Origin: Saccopteryx bilineata
Taxonomy: Eukaryota > Chordata > Mammalia > Chiroptera > Emballonuridae
DNA length: 64,000 nucleotides
Assembly (NCBI RefSeq): GCF_036850765.1
Contig: NC_089494.1
Span: 58,545,809 to 58,609,808 of the forward strand
Direction of reading: 5' to 3'
The translations under genes were made by a program, and so were the position numbers. The notes under the pieces were generated by a model. The model had not been told where the DNA came from. It searched no databases and worked only from the letters and a program-made list of their open reading frames with translations. Shown here piece by piece: positions 44,876-62,035 of this stretch. Position 1 is the stretch's first letter. Every line of letters starts with the position of its first letter.

Positions 44876-45883
44876 GCAAGACTGGTTATCTGCTTATGGC
44901 AGGGGGATGGGGGAGGTTAGACAGCAATTTTATGTTTGGGAAAAATTAAGATGAGATGATTTCTAAGGTTCATTCAGTGTGAACTAACATAAACCAAGTT
45001 GAAAACTGCTTTCTTTAAATAATAAAAGATAAAGTCTTAGTGTGGCAAATTATTATTGAAATGTAAAACTGGGTTCAATAGGTCTAATTCTCAGTCATTC
45101 CAGTGCCCAGACAGCTACAACCTTCCCTCCGGGGTGGGAGCCATAGGCAGGGGCAGAATCAGCATCTGTGCACTCGTGCGCCACTACTGGAGAGGCTCCT
45201 CACGGGTACAGGCTGTATCCTGCTCATTCTGAGTATGTAGCACATGCTATCAACAAGTCAAGTGCAATTGACATGAAATAAACAACAATTACTGTAACAA
45301 TTAGTGGTTTCGGTATTGTTTTATTTTTTCTCAGCACGTTTTAAAAATCACACATGGGCATTGGCTTATAGAACAGTACAGTCTAGGAAAAGCAAAATAA
45401 GGAGAATGGAAATATTCACTGAAAGCACAGTTTAGAGACTATGTGTGGAGCCCTTGTGGAAAACAGTATGGCTCAGCTTGAATTGCAAAGCTTTGCTGGA
45501 ATCTTAGGAATTTTCCTTCCTACTACATATCCACTTTTAGACTATAAACGTAGAGACGAATTGTTTGTATGCATTAGTTACAGCAGTATAATGGCTTACA
45601 TACAAGTGTTTACCCACATGTTGTTCCCAAAAAATTACTACAGTACTGGCAGGAATAGGTACTGCCTTGGAGGAAGACTCAGGATAAGATATTATTCAAG
45701 TCAAGTTGCATCAGAGCCAAACAAATTCACAGGCTTAGCAAAAAAGAAAAATTAAGAAATATAACCGACACATACACATTTCTTATAAGATTGATAATTG
45801 TCCAGGAACAAAAATATTCATTATTCTGAAGGCACCATCACACAAAAAAAGGACTAACACATAACATAAAAAAATAGAATACA

Positions 45884-45906
45884 CACACACACACACACAC
45901 ACACAC
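45884..45906. repeat. (CA)n microsatellite
   Basis: About 11 CA dinucleotides in a row, inside the probable AGPS 3' UTR. Confidence 0.95.
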
Positions 45907-48324
45907 GCTTGCTCCTCAGGGAGCTGTGTAAGCAAACATCAAAAAGCATGTAGTGGGGATCTCAGGGACCAAGTATGTCATACCCACCAAGCCACATGTT
46001 AGGGCTACTAAGTTGGGGCAGTAGAAATGAAAATATAAGACTGAAAATACATACACATCCCATAGACTGAACAGATGTTAGGTGGGAGCGCAGATCCACC
46101 ATACAGTTAGTTAAATGCACTAGAATAGGTGATCCAAACCTACACTGTGGAATTTTCTATTTCTACACACAACTACTTAATTCCTGATGTGTTCTTGAAA
46201 AGGAATAGCCTTGAACTGCTAAACAATCTTTTTTAAAGGCTTATCCTCTTCCACTCATTTTAAACAATGGCTATTTCATGAGAAAAAAATAACAAGGCAC
46301 TGTGATCTTTTGGGGATATTCTTTCAGTAGCTCAAAAGATAATTATTCATAGAAACTGTGTACCAGCACAAGCATTGCATGTCCTTTTGGATATATGAAC
46401 AAGACTACTTGAGTTAAACAATATGTTTCATAGGGAGTTCATGTTGTTCACGAAAAACACTGCCAACAAAAAGATGCGTTAAAAACAAATATATATGCTT
46501 AGTAATCCACACTGAAACTCTTTTTTCCTTTTCTCTATTTAATTTGGAAGTTTAGTCTCTAAAAAATGTTCCTAATGATACTTAATGTATTATTTTTTTC
46601 GTTGTGGGGGAAAAAAGTATAAAATAGTCTTGAGAACCAAAAAATAATTTTTCATGTTTACTGAACTAGTTACTTAATTCTGTGATGATTCTTTGGCATG
46701 AGTGTTCTATGGATCAGTGGTCTTTATGTTTGTGAAGGATTTGAGGATCTTCCGAAGTTCAAGTGGGGAAAGCTTCAGGTTCACAGGAAACTAACCACTT
46801 CTTAGGAATATAACATTGATTTAAAAAATAATTAGAAAGTGATTAAAACCTAGCTAAGAATATACTCAGCTATAAATCAAAGGGATTGCTATATTTAGGT
46901 TGCACTTGATTATGCTTTACTAATAAAATTATAAAAACTGTTTTCAATTTAGTGAAAATATGAAAATGAAAAACTAAAGTTAAAAGGAAAACCCATATGC
47001 AAATAGCTTCACACTCCCTTTGAAGGAAAAAAACCTCTTAGACCCAGCTCCATTTTATTAATAACATAAATTTCTACAAACTGTTGACATTACAAGTAGT
47101 TTTTACAGAAATTTCATAATAAAGACAAACACTGTTTGGCTTAAGAAGCAGAAAGCCGAGGAATTTACATCCTTCATATCAGACACTGTATTTCAATAGT
47201 TAAAAAAATCTTTTACGCTTTCTGGACTTTAGCATCAAAGTATATGTTATTTCCTTTTTAGGAAATTGAAATAAATAAAAATGAATTTACTGACTGTGGC
47301 TCATTTGGGAACAGGAAGCCTTGGACCAAGCAAAGCTTCCCTAACTTATAAAGCCAAAGGCAACTCTGGACTCTCAATCCTAAAGTGGCACCTATTATTT
47401 CTGACTTCTCTCCCCTCATGAGCTAAGTAAGCCCTAATTCAAATCAAAGTTGCTAAATACTAAGTGGTAAACAAAAAACTATTAACTCTTTCCTTCTTAT
47501 CTCAGTGTTGCTCAAAATGTAGATATGCTTGCCACACATTCCACTTTGCGGCCTCACGCATGGGCGCATGCGGTTTGTGACACAGTCCATAATATATAAC
47601 CACGTGTTCCACATGTATATACAATAGATGCTCAACAAACCCAGCGCCATTTACACAGCCAAGATTACAGGCTTCAGATTGGGATTACGGGGTTTCTCTG
47701 ATCAACTATGGTTAAGAAGTTTTAGTTATTAAAGAATATAACAAAAAAAAATCTCTGCAGCTCACATGCACAAAGGCTTTTTCAAAAATGTAAGCCCGGA
47801 CTTCGCAGTTACTAAGAGAATAATCTGAAAAAGAGGTTTCCTTGGAACCATCTATGTCTGGTGTAGCAAACACACTGATGGAAGCTCATCCTTTACTTTT
47901 GTTTTCCAAAATACATCAACACAGAAGGCTTCCAGCTTCATAAATAACTTTTAAGTAATTGTACTATATATAACATGTAAGCATTTAGAAAAAAAACTCC
48001 TAAGAGGAAAGAATTTAATTTTCTTTCTTTGTAGTAATATGCTAGACACAATGAACATGTGGCTTTTACAATCCTTACTAAACTAAAAAAGCTCAAGTTA
48101 CTCAGCATAAGGTAAATTCACTTATGCACTATAAATTGCACCAAACATTAAGGCAACAGTTACTCTAAAGGTCAATAAAGCCTGCTCATACTGAGTCTTT
48201 AGTATTCAATGCCATTTCTCACTAGCAGCAAGTTCCCATTCCCACCAGAACCCCAACTCAAATGACATCAATCAAACTATTACAAATATGACCAAGAAGG
48301 ACAAGTCAGTGTTATGCAGTACTG

Positions 48325-48386
48325 AAAATCAAACAGGGTATAAAACCTTTCAAAAAAAATCAAACAGGGTATAAAACCTTTCAAAA
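48325..48386. repeat. 31-bp tandem duplication
   Basis: The unit AAAATCAAACAGGGTATAAA... is present twice at 48,325-48,355 and 48,356-48,386, inside the probable AGPS 3' UTR. Confidence 0.92.
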
Positions 48387-50802
48387 GTTTAAATAAACTT
48401 CTTCAAAATGAGCTAAGAAGCCTCACAGAAACAATTTTTCCAGGCTTTAACTTTTATGAGGCCATTTTCAGATATTTCAGAAGTGTGAGGCAAGGTTCAA
48501 GTGCTTCTGTGCATATTCAAGAACTGGGCTCTCCACAGACACTAAGTATATATGCAGCAGCACCTCTCAGAAGCGGGGGCGTATGCAAGCGGGAAAAGGC
48601 TTTCCGATTTACTAAGCGAAGAGTAAAACAGCACTGAAGAGCATTCGTATGTTTCAAAATGATCCCCGTAGAAATGATTACAACTACAAAATATAGTCAT
48701 TACTACAAAATCAAAGTTGGGGAGTCCTGCAAACATGGGAGAAGAAACAAAGACATAAATCATGGATTTCCACAAGGTTCGTGTAGAACAGCGAACACAA
48801 TTTCAGGTGATACATTATAGTTTCCGAATACCAAGTACAGATTTCTGAGGTTGTTGAAATCCGAACTCCCTGGGAAAGAATGTTATAACAATCACATGCA
48901 AAGGAATGGATCTGCTTATGAATCTGTAAGTTTTATTTAAAAAAAAAAAATCAGAAACATGTATACACTCCAGTGAGATATTAGTACCATATTAAAATCT
49001 TACATTTTGATCACCAATTATAAAAATCACCTTCAAGAACAGATGTATTTTATAAAGCTGAAATTTTTATAATTCTAGAGACAAGTGTGATTTCCTCACA
49101 AGCATCCAACTATTTCAAATATCAAGGGCTTTAAGCACAGATCTGATGGAAATTTTATAATTAAAAATAAATCACCAATGTAGAGAGGCAGCTTCTGATA
49201 AATTAGTATTTAGTTTTTGTTAATATTTAATATTTAATTTTGATTTGTTGCTGCATCTCAGCAACTAATATTTAATTTTGATTTGCTTGCAGATTGAAGT
49301 TTGTCATTTTGAGGCCAATTTCATTAATTCAATATTATTTATCATTTTGAAGTCTTAAAAATATCATATTGTCAATTAAAAATTTTTACTTTTCTGCTTA
49401 AGGCTTCTTCAGATATAAAAGGTATCAAACTGCCCAAAAATACTCTGGAGCTGCTGCTACATAGACAGTGTGTCCTTTTACAGGATCATCTGCATTTTGA
49501 CCTACATTATCTGACCAAATATTAATTTTAAAAAATTATCAAAAGTTAGGTATTGCATTAAGAAAAGAATCCATCTCAAAATGTGAATCATGAACCTTGA
49601 CAGTGATTCAAAGTAATCATTTCACTTATTTTAATACCCAGATTTGAATGTAAAAATGTTTGCTAAATGTGATTAATGTTCTCCCTATTATTTAAGAAAT
49701 ATATTTCAAACTTTTGATTATGCTATGTGTATTATTACAGTTTTTTAAAATTTAGGTTAAACCAGTATTTCAAAAAAGGCATTAAACCATTATTAAAAAC
49801 TAAACCGAAACTATACTTTCATATGAAAATTTATCATGTTGTTGGGGTTAATTATTTTAAAAAGATTTTTATCATTGAAACTCTTGAGGCTTTCAAATTC
49901 AATGGCTGAATGATGATTGTTTCTTTAGCCAAACAACTCTTCAAACTGGAACAACTGAGTGTAAGATGTCTTCCTTCTCTCCTGTTTCAGGTTCTGTATC
50001 TCAGCAAGAACGTGAAATCACAAACATTAGAATTCTGAGCTGAATAAAGGCATTCATTTCAGGGTAAATCTAGTCTTCACATACAATGAGTAATAAGTCA
50101 GCTTTTCATATAAAACATATTATGAAGGAAATAGGATATAACAATAGGTTATCTCAGTGATACAAATACAACTCATACTTCAGTACAAACAGAAAACAAG
50201 GAGAACAAAAATGTGTCCCCAAACAGAAAAATTGTATAGTGATGATTTAAGGTTTTATAATTGTATGCTAATTTCAAAAAAATAATAATAAAGGTAGGCC
50301 AAGCACCTTACAGAACTGAAAGCATCCTAAATAACAGGTTGCCAATATTGTTTCATGAGTATCCTCCTTAATGGCCTACTCACATTAGAATGTACTTCTA
50401 AACATACATGTGTAACACTCCTCAGTGGAACCCTTCCCAAGGTATCTGCTTCCCAGAGATGTTTTTAAAAAGACGCTGGATAAGCAATAGATGACACCAA
50501 AATCTGCCTCTGTTCCCAAGAGGACACATCAATATAAAACAGCTGGCAGCATCCTCCTCTGAAATAACAACTGGCAGACTTGTGCTGCCTGACTAAAATT
50601 TGAAATGACAACCAAATGAGAGGAATACCATCTGTCGATCCATAAATGTAGAAATAAAACAAACTACAGAATGTAACAAATTATGTTAAACCAACAAACA
50701 AATGTAGCCAACATATAGTCCATGATATATATGATTACTGACATAACCATAGTCAAAGACTTTTAAAAAAGTAACATTTTTTTCATAACAATAGTAACGG
50801 AT

Positions 50803-54495
<3,693 letters not shown>

Positions 54496-54503
54496 AACTA
54501 TAT

Positions 54504-54895
54504 ATATATATATATATATTTTTTTTTTTTTTCTTTCCTGAAGCTGGAAACGGGGAGAGACAGTCAGACAGATTCCTGCATGCGCCCGACCGGGATCCAC
54601 CCGGCACGCCCACCAGGGGGCGATGCTCTGCCCCTCTGGGGCGTCGCTCTGTTGTGACCAGAGCCACTCCAGCGCCTGGGGCAGAGGCCAAGGAGCCATC
54701 CCCAGCGCCCAGGCCATCTTTGCTCCAATGGAGCCTCAGCTGCGGGAGGGGAAGAGAGAGACAGAGAGGAAGGAGAGGGGGAGGGGTGGAGAAGCAGATG
54801 GGCGCTTCTCCTGTGTGCCCTGGCCGGGAATCGAACCCGGGACTTCCGCACGCCAGGCCGACGCTCTACCACTGAGCCAACCAGCCAGGGCCAAC
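54504..54895 (-). mobile_element. Rhin-type SINE, near-consensus (young)
   Basis: Full-length reverse-strand copy with intact A and B boxes (GGTTCGATTCCCGG on the reverse strand) and head GGCCCTGGCTGGTTGG. It is CpG-rich, which suggests youth. Target repeats AACTATAT at 54,496-54,503 and 54,896-54,903. It lies on the same strand as AGPS, in its intron. Confidence 0.93.
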
Positions 54896-54903
54896 AACTA
54901 TAT

Positions 54904-56186
54904 TTTGAAAGGTGTGGTTTGTGCATACTAGATACCTTTACCACTATTCTATAGGTCATATTTTAAAAGCAAAATCTAGACTTAGCTGCTTGTATGAGTG
55001 ATCTCAGTATCAACTTTGTATTTCAAAATTTAAGTAATGCAACTAAACTACTGGTGAATTATATACGGAACTAGTGCTGGAGGTATACCCAACCCCTTGC
55101 CAGATAAGGTTCTGGTCCCATGAAATTACTAGGTACTGATGAAAACAGTGAAAGACAATGGACAATTTCCACTTTTTGAGGCATCTGGTGACCTGACTGT
55201 GATGATGTTTCCTCAGAAGGGGTAGGGAATTTTAACCTGAAGAGAGGATTTGGTTGTCCATTTGTGCGATAAAGCACATTTCTGTGTGTTTGATTTTGGT
55301 GGAGGTACATCCAGCCCTTAAAGGTGTATGAGATGGGACTACAGTCACATTCACGAGTCTAATTTAATGCTTAGTAGACACTTAAAAGTTTTATTTTAAG
55401 TCATCTGACTTATTTTTTACTAACAAAACCTCTAATATAACAGTAAAAAATTCATGAATACCATGTTAACAAAACAATATCTGATACAAGATTTTTTCTC
55501 TTATTAAAATTTAAAATGTCCATATTCTTCATGCTTAGGTTTCATGAAGAGCAGTTTATATAACAGCTCTAAAATCTTACAGATACTTGAATAGGTCTTT
55601 AGAGATTATGAAACAGAAAAAAAGGTTTAAATTAATAGGGTAATAATGATCACAAGAGCTGGATTCAGTCTGTCTTCAGAACACAATCATGTGTTAATTC
55701 TTTTACACATGCCCAAACAATGGCTTCTCACACTGTAAATTTAAATTCAGTGAAAATTACTGCCTCTATGAGAGAGTAAACAGAAAGTGAACAGGCTAAA
55801 TAACATGAGATGGATAAGGGCAGAAGAGAAAGCATTATATGCTACTTGAAGACTAAACCCATATTTTACTCATTTTTGTGGCGCTGTTACATAACATGTG
55901 TATGCCACACAGTAAGAATTCCATAAATGTTAACTGAAATAAAAAATAAATATGAAACCACAGTTACCTATAAGCCATTTTAGACAAGGGGTAGGGGTTC
56001 AAATATCTAGGAAAAGCAATCCTGGTTTCCTTAACTTACTTTGGTTGTAGCTGCCTTGCATTCTCTATAGTCTATTATTTCCTGGATACACTCAGAACTA
56101 TTCTATAGTAGCTAAGACAGGAGAAAGTATGTAATGGAACCTAAAATTCTCATTTTCTCCAAATATCTAGGACTTTTTGAACTTAC
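54904..56186 (-). other. AGPS intron, no exon recognised
   Basis: AT-rich intronic DNA. A possible MIR/L2-type 3' end is near 55,890-55,940 (ACACAGTAAGAATTCCATAA). Nothing else recognised. Confidence 0.45.
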
Positions 56187-56397
56187 CAGTGGTTCTCAAT
56201 GGAGGCAATTTTGCATACCAGGGGACATTTAGCAGTATCTGGAAACATTTTTCGTTATCACAACTGGGCAACATTATCAGCATCTAATGAGTAGAGGCCA
56301 CATTTGCTGCTAGACATACTACAATGCACAGAATAGCCCTTACAGCAAAGAGTTTTCTGGTCGAAGATGTCAACAGTGCCCAAAACAAGAAATCCTG
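56187..56397 (+). mobile_element. MER5A-type hAT MITE
   Basis: Starts CAGTGGTTCTCAATGG and follows the ancient MER5A consensus: GGGGACATTTAGCAGTATCT, then TTATCACAACTGGG, GCATCTAATGAGTAGAGGCC, ACAATGCACAGAATAGCCC, ending near AAGAAATCCTG. An old eutherian hAT-Charlie relic. Confidence 0.85.
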
Positions 56398-56666
56398 CAC
56401 TGTATGTTTTCAACTGTCCACCTCTAGGAGCCCAAACAATTTCCATAAAGTCAACATACCTTCACTTATACAGCCAATTGGATTAGCAGCAAATGGCTTA
56501 CTGGCATTTGGAAGGCGACTTTGCTCTAAATCTGAGACTACTGACCAAATTAAGAGAAATTCATTTTACCTACTGTGCCACTGAGGAAAAGCAACCACCA
56601 ATGGCAAACATACTTTATTTAAAAGTTAACTCAAAGATTTGACTCTAATGTCCATTGAAAAAAACT

Positions 56667-57048
56667 TTTTTAAAATTTTTAAGTGAATGATAGGAAGACA
56701 GACAGACAGAAAGGGAGAGATGAGAAGCATCAACTCGTAGTTACAGTACTTTTGTTGTTCACTGATTGCGTCTTCTACGTGCCTTGACGGGTGGACTCCA
56801 CCTAAACCAGAGACTCCTTTCTCAAGCCAACAACCTTGGGCTTCAAGCCAGTGACCTTTGGGCTCAAACCAGTGACCATGAAATCATGTAAATGATTACA
56901 CAATCAAGACAGCTACCCTGCAATCATGTTGATGACCGCACACTCAAGCCAACGACCCGGCACTCAGGCTGGTGACCTTGGGGTTTCGAATCTGGGACCG
57001 CACGATCCCAGGTCAATGCTCTATCCATTGCACCACATTCAGTCAGGC
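56667..57048 (-). mobile_element. Long bat SINE, diverged
   Basis: Reverse-strand copy with a T-rich left edge, GAGATGAGAAGCATCAACTC, many CAAGCCAGTGACC-like repeat units, and the head at the right (GCCTGACTGAATGTGGTGC on the reverse strand). Approximate flanks AAAAAAACTT and AAAAGAAACTT fit a target duplication. Confidence 0.8.
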
Positions 57049-57494
57049 TAAAAGAAACTTAAGTCATATTTATTTTTGGCCATTTTTGCAGCCAATATGC
57101 AAAAATAAACTATATGAAATAAAGTTTCACAGTACTGTCCAACAGAACTTTCGGTGATGACAGAAATGTTCTGTACCCACACACATGAATATTAAGCACT
57201 TGAAAGGTGAATACTGTAAATGAAAAAATGGATTTTTAATTTTAATTAATTTAAATGTAAATAGCCACAGGTAGCTGAGTGACTTCTGTGTTTGATAACA
57301 CAGAACATTAAAATTTTTTTTTACCTAAAGTCACTTTTGACAGATGTTATACCTGAAAATATCTATTAGGATTAACTGTTTGCTAATCACATGAAATTAT
57401 GAAAAGTTAATTGTTCTGTGACAATTTAATAATGTAATGCAGGCATTCTCAGACTAACGAACATTTAGTACTTAAAAAAGAAACTCAGAAAAGC

Positions 57495-57697
57495 GAAGAG
57501 ATTAAGCGAAGAAAAACTTAGATAACAGTGGGGGGACTACAGGAGGGACAGGAGATGGGGAGAGGTCGAGGAGGGTATAAGGGGTTAGATGGTAACGGAG
57601 GGAAACTTGACTTGTGGTGGTGAGCACACAATGCAAAACCTGTACAATTTTATTAACCAATGTCACCCCAATAAATTCAATTAAAAATTTTTTAATG
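57495..57697 (+). mobile_element. L1 3' UTR fragment
   Basis: The order GGTAACGGAGGGAAACTTGAC, then CAATTTTATTAACCAATGTC, ACCCCAATAAATTCAATTAA and an A/T-rich end is an L1 3' terminus of the type seen at 14,200-14,380. Confidence 0.75.
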
Positions 57698-58236
57698 CTG
57701 CTATATGTGTAAAGCACCTAACAGTGGCCCACACATATCAGATAATACAGAAATGTTAGTTATTAATATCATTAGCAAGCATTATCTAATAAACAAATAA
57801 GAGTCTTGGACATAAAATTGCTGAGAATAAAAAATTTTCTTTAAAGATCCAAAAAGAAGTAGTTTTACGCAACCCACCTATTCTCTCCTGGTGATACACC
57901 CGAGGCAGGAAGCTACTACAGGTAAATATAGCACATGGTAAGTAACAGACATCAAACACAGTGTTGCCCCTGCCTTTCTGTCTTGGACTGGGCATCTGTC
58001 ATGATATGTATAAGTGGGAAGGCACAGAAATCAATATTCTTACAACAGATTTTTTGGTCAGCTCTCAAACCTGTTTATGCTATATAATATAGCTGAAATT
58101 GTTAAATGTTCACCTAAATTATGGATTAAACTGGCTTTTATAGACTGGACTTGGGATCCTACTATTTACAACATTGCTTCAGAGGAAAAAATATTATAAT
58201 CAATTTATAAGTTTTGTGAAAAAAGTCAATCACTTC

Positions 58237-58305
58237 AATCCCCAGTCAGGGCACACATAGGAACAGCTCGATATTCCTGTCTCTTTGTCTATAAGGAAAA
58301 AAATT
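58237..58305 (+). repeat. SINE fragment (short)
   Basis: CCCCAGTCAGGGCACACATAGG followed by a CTGTCTCTTTGTCT tract looks like a small piece of a tRNA-derived bat SINE, lacking the start of the head. Confidence 0.5.
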
Positions 58306-58642
58306 CAAGGTCAAAACAAACTTTTTGCTATCTTATGGTAATCTGGTAAGATTCAATATTGGAAAGGCTATCCTCATCTGGTAGCTATCAAAAGATCAAA
58401 ATCACAACCAGGATAGTGACACTGATATGGACAAGACACAGAACAGTTCCATCACAAGGATGGATCTCTTTGTTGCCTGTTTATAATCACCCCTCCCCAC
58501 AACTGACTCCTGGAAACCACTACTCTGTTCTCTATTTCTGTAATTTTGTCATTTGAGAAATATTATAGAAATAGAACCACACCGATCTTTGGGATTGGCT
58601 TTCTTTTTCACTCAGCACAATTCCCTGGAGAGTCATCTAAGC

Positions 58643-58993
58643 CAGTGGTCCCTAAGCCCTGGGCCGCGGACCAGTACCGGTCCGTGGGCCATTTGGTACC
58701 AGTCCGCAGAGAAAGAATAAATAACTTACATTATTTCTGTTTTATTTATATTTAAGTCTGAGTGATGTTTTATTTTTTAAAAATGACCAGATTCCCTCTG
58801 TTACATCCGTCTAAGACTCACTCTTGACGCTTGTCTCGTAAATTCGACAATTACATTTAAAAATACCACAGTTTTTATGCCGGTCGCATAATTTTATTTT
58901 GAGCATTTATCCGTCCCACCCTAAAGGCCGGTCCGTGAAAATATTTTCTGACATTAAACCGGTCCGTGGCCCAAAAAAGGTTGGGGACCACTG
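58643..58993. mobile_element. Non-autonomous hAT element (351 bp)
   Basis: Left end CAGTGGTCCCTAAGCC; reverse of the right end CAGTGGTCCCCAACC. The ends extend as GGGCCGCGGACC and GGGCCACGGACC, so the inverted repeat is about 35 bp. The 8-bp flanks are ATCTAAGC (58,635-58,642) and ATGTAAGC (58,994-59,001), one mismatch. No transposase frame. Confidence 0.9.
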
Positions 58994-59080
58994 ATGTAAG
59001 CTGTTGCATGCATTAATAGTCATTTCTTTCCATTGCTGAGTAGTATTCATGGTACAGCTATACCACTGTTCAGCCATTTA

Positions 59081-59576
59081 CAGTAGAGCCTTCTCCCTTT
59101 ACCCACAGGGGTACGTTACAAGATCCCCAGTGGAAGCCCGAAACCACAGGCAGTACTGAACCCTATAGACACTATGCTTTCCCAATACATACATACCTTT
59201 TTACTTAAAAGAAGAACTTTACAGCTTCTCTTTGGCATATCTGGATTGTCAACATCACTCCTCTTTCACTTTGGAGCCATTTTTAACTAAAATAAGGGTT
59301 AGTTGAACACAAGTACTGCGATACCATTGATAGATGGCTAAGTGACGAATGGGCAGGTAGTGTATACAGTGTGGGTAAGTTGGCCAAAGGGATGACTCAA
59401 GTCCCAGCCAAGATAAAGCAGAATAGCATGAGATTTCATCATGCTATTCAGAATGGCCTACAATTTAAAATGTATAAATTGTTTATTTTTGGAGTTTTCC
59501 ATTTATTTCAGACTCATTGACGGAGGGTAACTGAAACCACAGAATGTGAAACCATGGATAAGGAGAGGGACTACTG
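59081..59576 (+). mobile_element. Tigger-family (MER44-like) element
   Basis: Inverted ends CAGTAGAGCCTTCTCCC and, from the right, CAGTAGTCCCTCTCC. TA dinucleotides flank it at 59,079-59,080 and 59,577-59,578. Inner text CCCCAGTGGAAGCCCGAAAC and CTGAAACCACAGAATGTG is typical of pogo/Tigger MITEs such as MER44. Confidence 0.85.
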
Positions 59577-61000
59577 TACTAGTTAAAGGACATCTATTAT
59601 GAGTAAAACTGCTCTGAATATTCATGTACAAGTTTTTGTTGTAGACATAAGTTTTCAATTCCCTGGTATAAATTTCCTAGTGTAACTGTTGGGTTGAATG
59701 ACAGTTGCATGTTTGATTTTATAAGAAACTGCCAAACTGTTTACAGAATGGTTGTTACCACTTTACATTACTACCAGCAATGTATAATTGACCTAGTTTT
59801 TCTAGTTTCTCCACATCCTTGCCAGCATTTGGCACCATCACCATTTTTAAATTTAGCTTTCTAATAGGTATTTGCACTTGAAAGTTATATATTACAGATC
59901 TAGCTACTGCAGCACATATGTATTTTCTCCCCCTCTGTAGCTTACCTTCTCATTCTCTTAACAGGGTCCTTTACCAGAGCAAACATTTTCAACTTTGATA
60001 AGATCCAACTTATCAAATTCTCCTTTAATGAACTGTACTTTTGGTGACCAATTTAAGAACTCTTTGCCTACTTCTAGATCCTGAAGATTTTCTCCTGAAA
60101 ATTTTATTATTTTGTGTCTTACATTCAAGTCCATTATCTATTTTGAGTTAATTTTGGCATAAAGTCACTTTTTTTTCTTTCCCACAGATGTTCAATTGTT
60201 CCAGCGCCATTTGTTGAACACTCTATATGCTTCTACCATTGGATTGCTTTTGTGCCTTTGTCCAAATCAATCAACATAACCAAGTGGGTCTATTTCTGGG
60301 TTCTAGTCTGTTCTGTTGATCAATGTGTCTCTTCTCCAATGTGTCTCCAGTCTTGATTACTATAGCTATGTCTTGAAATCAGGTAGATTGATTCCTAAGA
60401 CTTTATTCATATTTTTTCCCAAAATTGTTTTAGCAGTCTAGTTCCTTCGCCCTAATATGTAAGTTTTAGAATAATCTTTTCTGCATCTACCAATACTGCT
60501 GAAATTTTGGTAGGAATTGCACTGAACAGATCAATCTGGGAAGAACCCCCATCTTATTGTCTCTCCATTTAAGGTCTCCTTTGATTTTTTTTCATAAGCA
60601 TTGTATAATTTTCAGACTATAGATCCTATATATATTTTGTTAGACTTAAGCCTAAGTATGTATATATTTTGTTATATTTGTGCCTATTTAATTTTCTTTG
60701 AAGCAACTGTGAGTGCTATTTTAGATTTCAGTTTTCATGTATTTGTTGTTAATATACAGAAATGTGACTGATTTTTATATGTACTCTTTGTATTCTATAA
60801 TCATGCTGAGCTTGTTTTTGTAGATTCTTTGGGGTTTAAGACAATCATGTCATCTATAAATAGCAACAGTTTTATTTCTTCCTTTCCAATCTCTATGTCT
60901 GTTATTTCACAATACAGGTTTTTTAACCAATGGCCTCAAAGCTAATCTTTTGATCATTCTTTTGAATAGTCTCTTTTTACTTTTAAAGTTTCTGATACTA

Positions 61001-62020
61001 TTGGATTCTGTTAAGACCACACAAAATAGCTAAGAGCAGCTGCCCCATAATTATTCTCTGAACAATAGTAAATAATTCTGGTTAGGTAAAGACACTAATA
61101 TTTAAACTAAGACTGGTTATATTTAATCAAGGTTTTTTACTTCCTGACAAGGACTTAGGTATAATTTTAGCAAATGAACAACTTAAAAACTTAAGTCATA
61201 AATTGAAATTAAATATGTGGCTGACATTAACTCTGCTGTTTAAACTGACCAGCTCGTCAGTTACAAAAACAAGCACTATGAAGATTAAGTTAAGCAGGCT
61301 TTATATTTCCTACAGCCTCCAGTTCCAGACTACATCTGTTTTCTTTAATACACAAAACCAGAGTTAAAATAGCTCCATTTATCACAGCATGATTGTAGGC
61401 AGACAAACCAGCCTGTCTGTTTCCAGATAGTGAAAGCAACTGTTATTAATCACAATTACAGGCCAAACCTAAGAGAAATTGCATCAATATTCTTCCAGTC
61501 CCCAGCCCTCTACTCTTGAACTCAAAAATGGTACAGGGAATGGCACGACACTGCCTGAAGGTCAGTAACTACAGATGCTACTACAAGGTCATCTTGAGTT
61601 TTAAGTTCAGCATGCAAATTAAGGAAAATCTTTTTTATACATAGAATAATCTCTCAAAAGCTCTATTATTGTTTAGCAGGATGATTAAACCCACTCTTTA
61701 AAATTTATATAGAAAGGTTTCTGCTTTATGAACCTATACTGAATAGCACAGGATATTTGAAATTTAAAATTTTAATGATTAACTTTAAGCAGAAAAGCAC
61801 TTATAAAAATAGACATTTTTCTATCTCAAATTTTGCAGTTAACAGTGTGAGGGAAATTATTTTTCTTTCACACAGATTTTAACAGAACTTCCAACAGAAT
61901 GAGACCCACTGCAGATTATGGATAAAAATATGTTAAGACAATGGCTGAATAATATCTGTTGAATTTGGATCTTTTTCAAATAAACTGTAACCATTTCTTC
62001 ATCGGTTAGGGTGAGGGTTT
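61001..62020 (-). other. AGPS intron, nothing recognised
   Basis: AT-rich DNA without exon, repeat family or long frame that I can name. Confidence 0.4.
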
Positions 62021-62035
62021 AAGAATACAAAGCAT

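Larger units (their letters stand above)
45320..50802 (-). other. AGPS: Probable long AGPS 3' UTR
   Basis: This region continues the AGPS terminal exon leftwards without a recognisable interrupting gene or young transposon. A reverse-strand AATAAA at 45,320-45,325 is one candidate polyadenylation signal; others exist closer to the stop. Human AGPS has a multi-kilobase 3' UTR, which favours a distant end. The exact end cannot be read from sequence alone. It holds a (CA)n run at 45,884-45,906 and a 31-bp tandem duplication at 48,325-48,386. Confidence 0.4.
58400..61000 (-). mobile_element. Old L1 in reverse orientation, with two DNA-transposon insertions
   Basis: On the reverse strand this is an L1 3' UTR (58,400-58,640, CCCACAACTGACTCCTGG on plus) and ORF2 back to the RT region (59,600-60,960). 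RT-related text on plus, ACAATCATGTCATCTATAAA at 60,841, is the reverse of the FADD motif region. Heavily decayed. It is interrupted by an hAT element (58,643-58,993) and a Tigger (59,081-59,576). Confidence 0.75.

Noticed and set aside
45441..45755. 104-residue frame with GENSMAQLE-like start
   Set aside because: It weakly recalls an L1 ORF2 C-terminal patch (GGAAAACAGTATGG) but similarity does not extend; not supported as gene or L1.
54564..54959. 131-residue minus-strand frame
   Set aside because: Entirely within a young Rhin SINE and its flanks.
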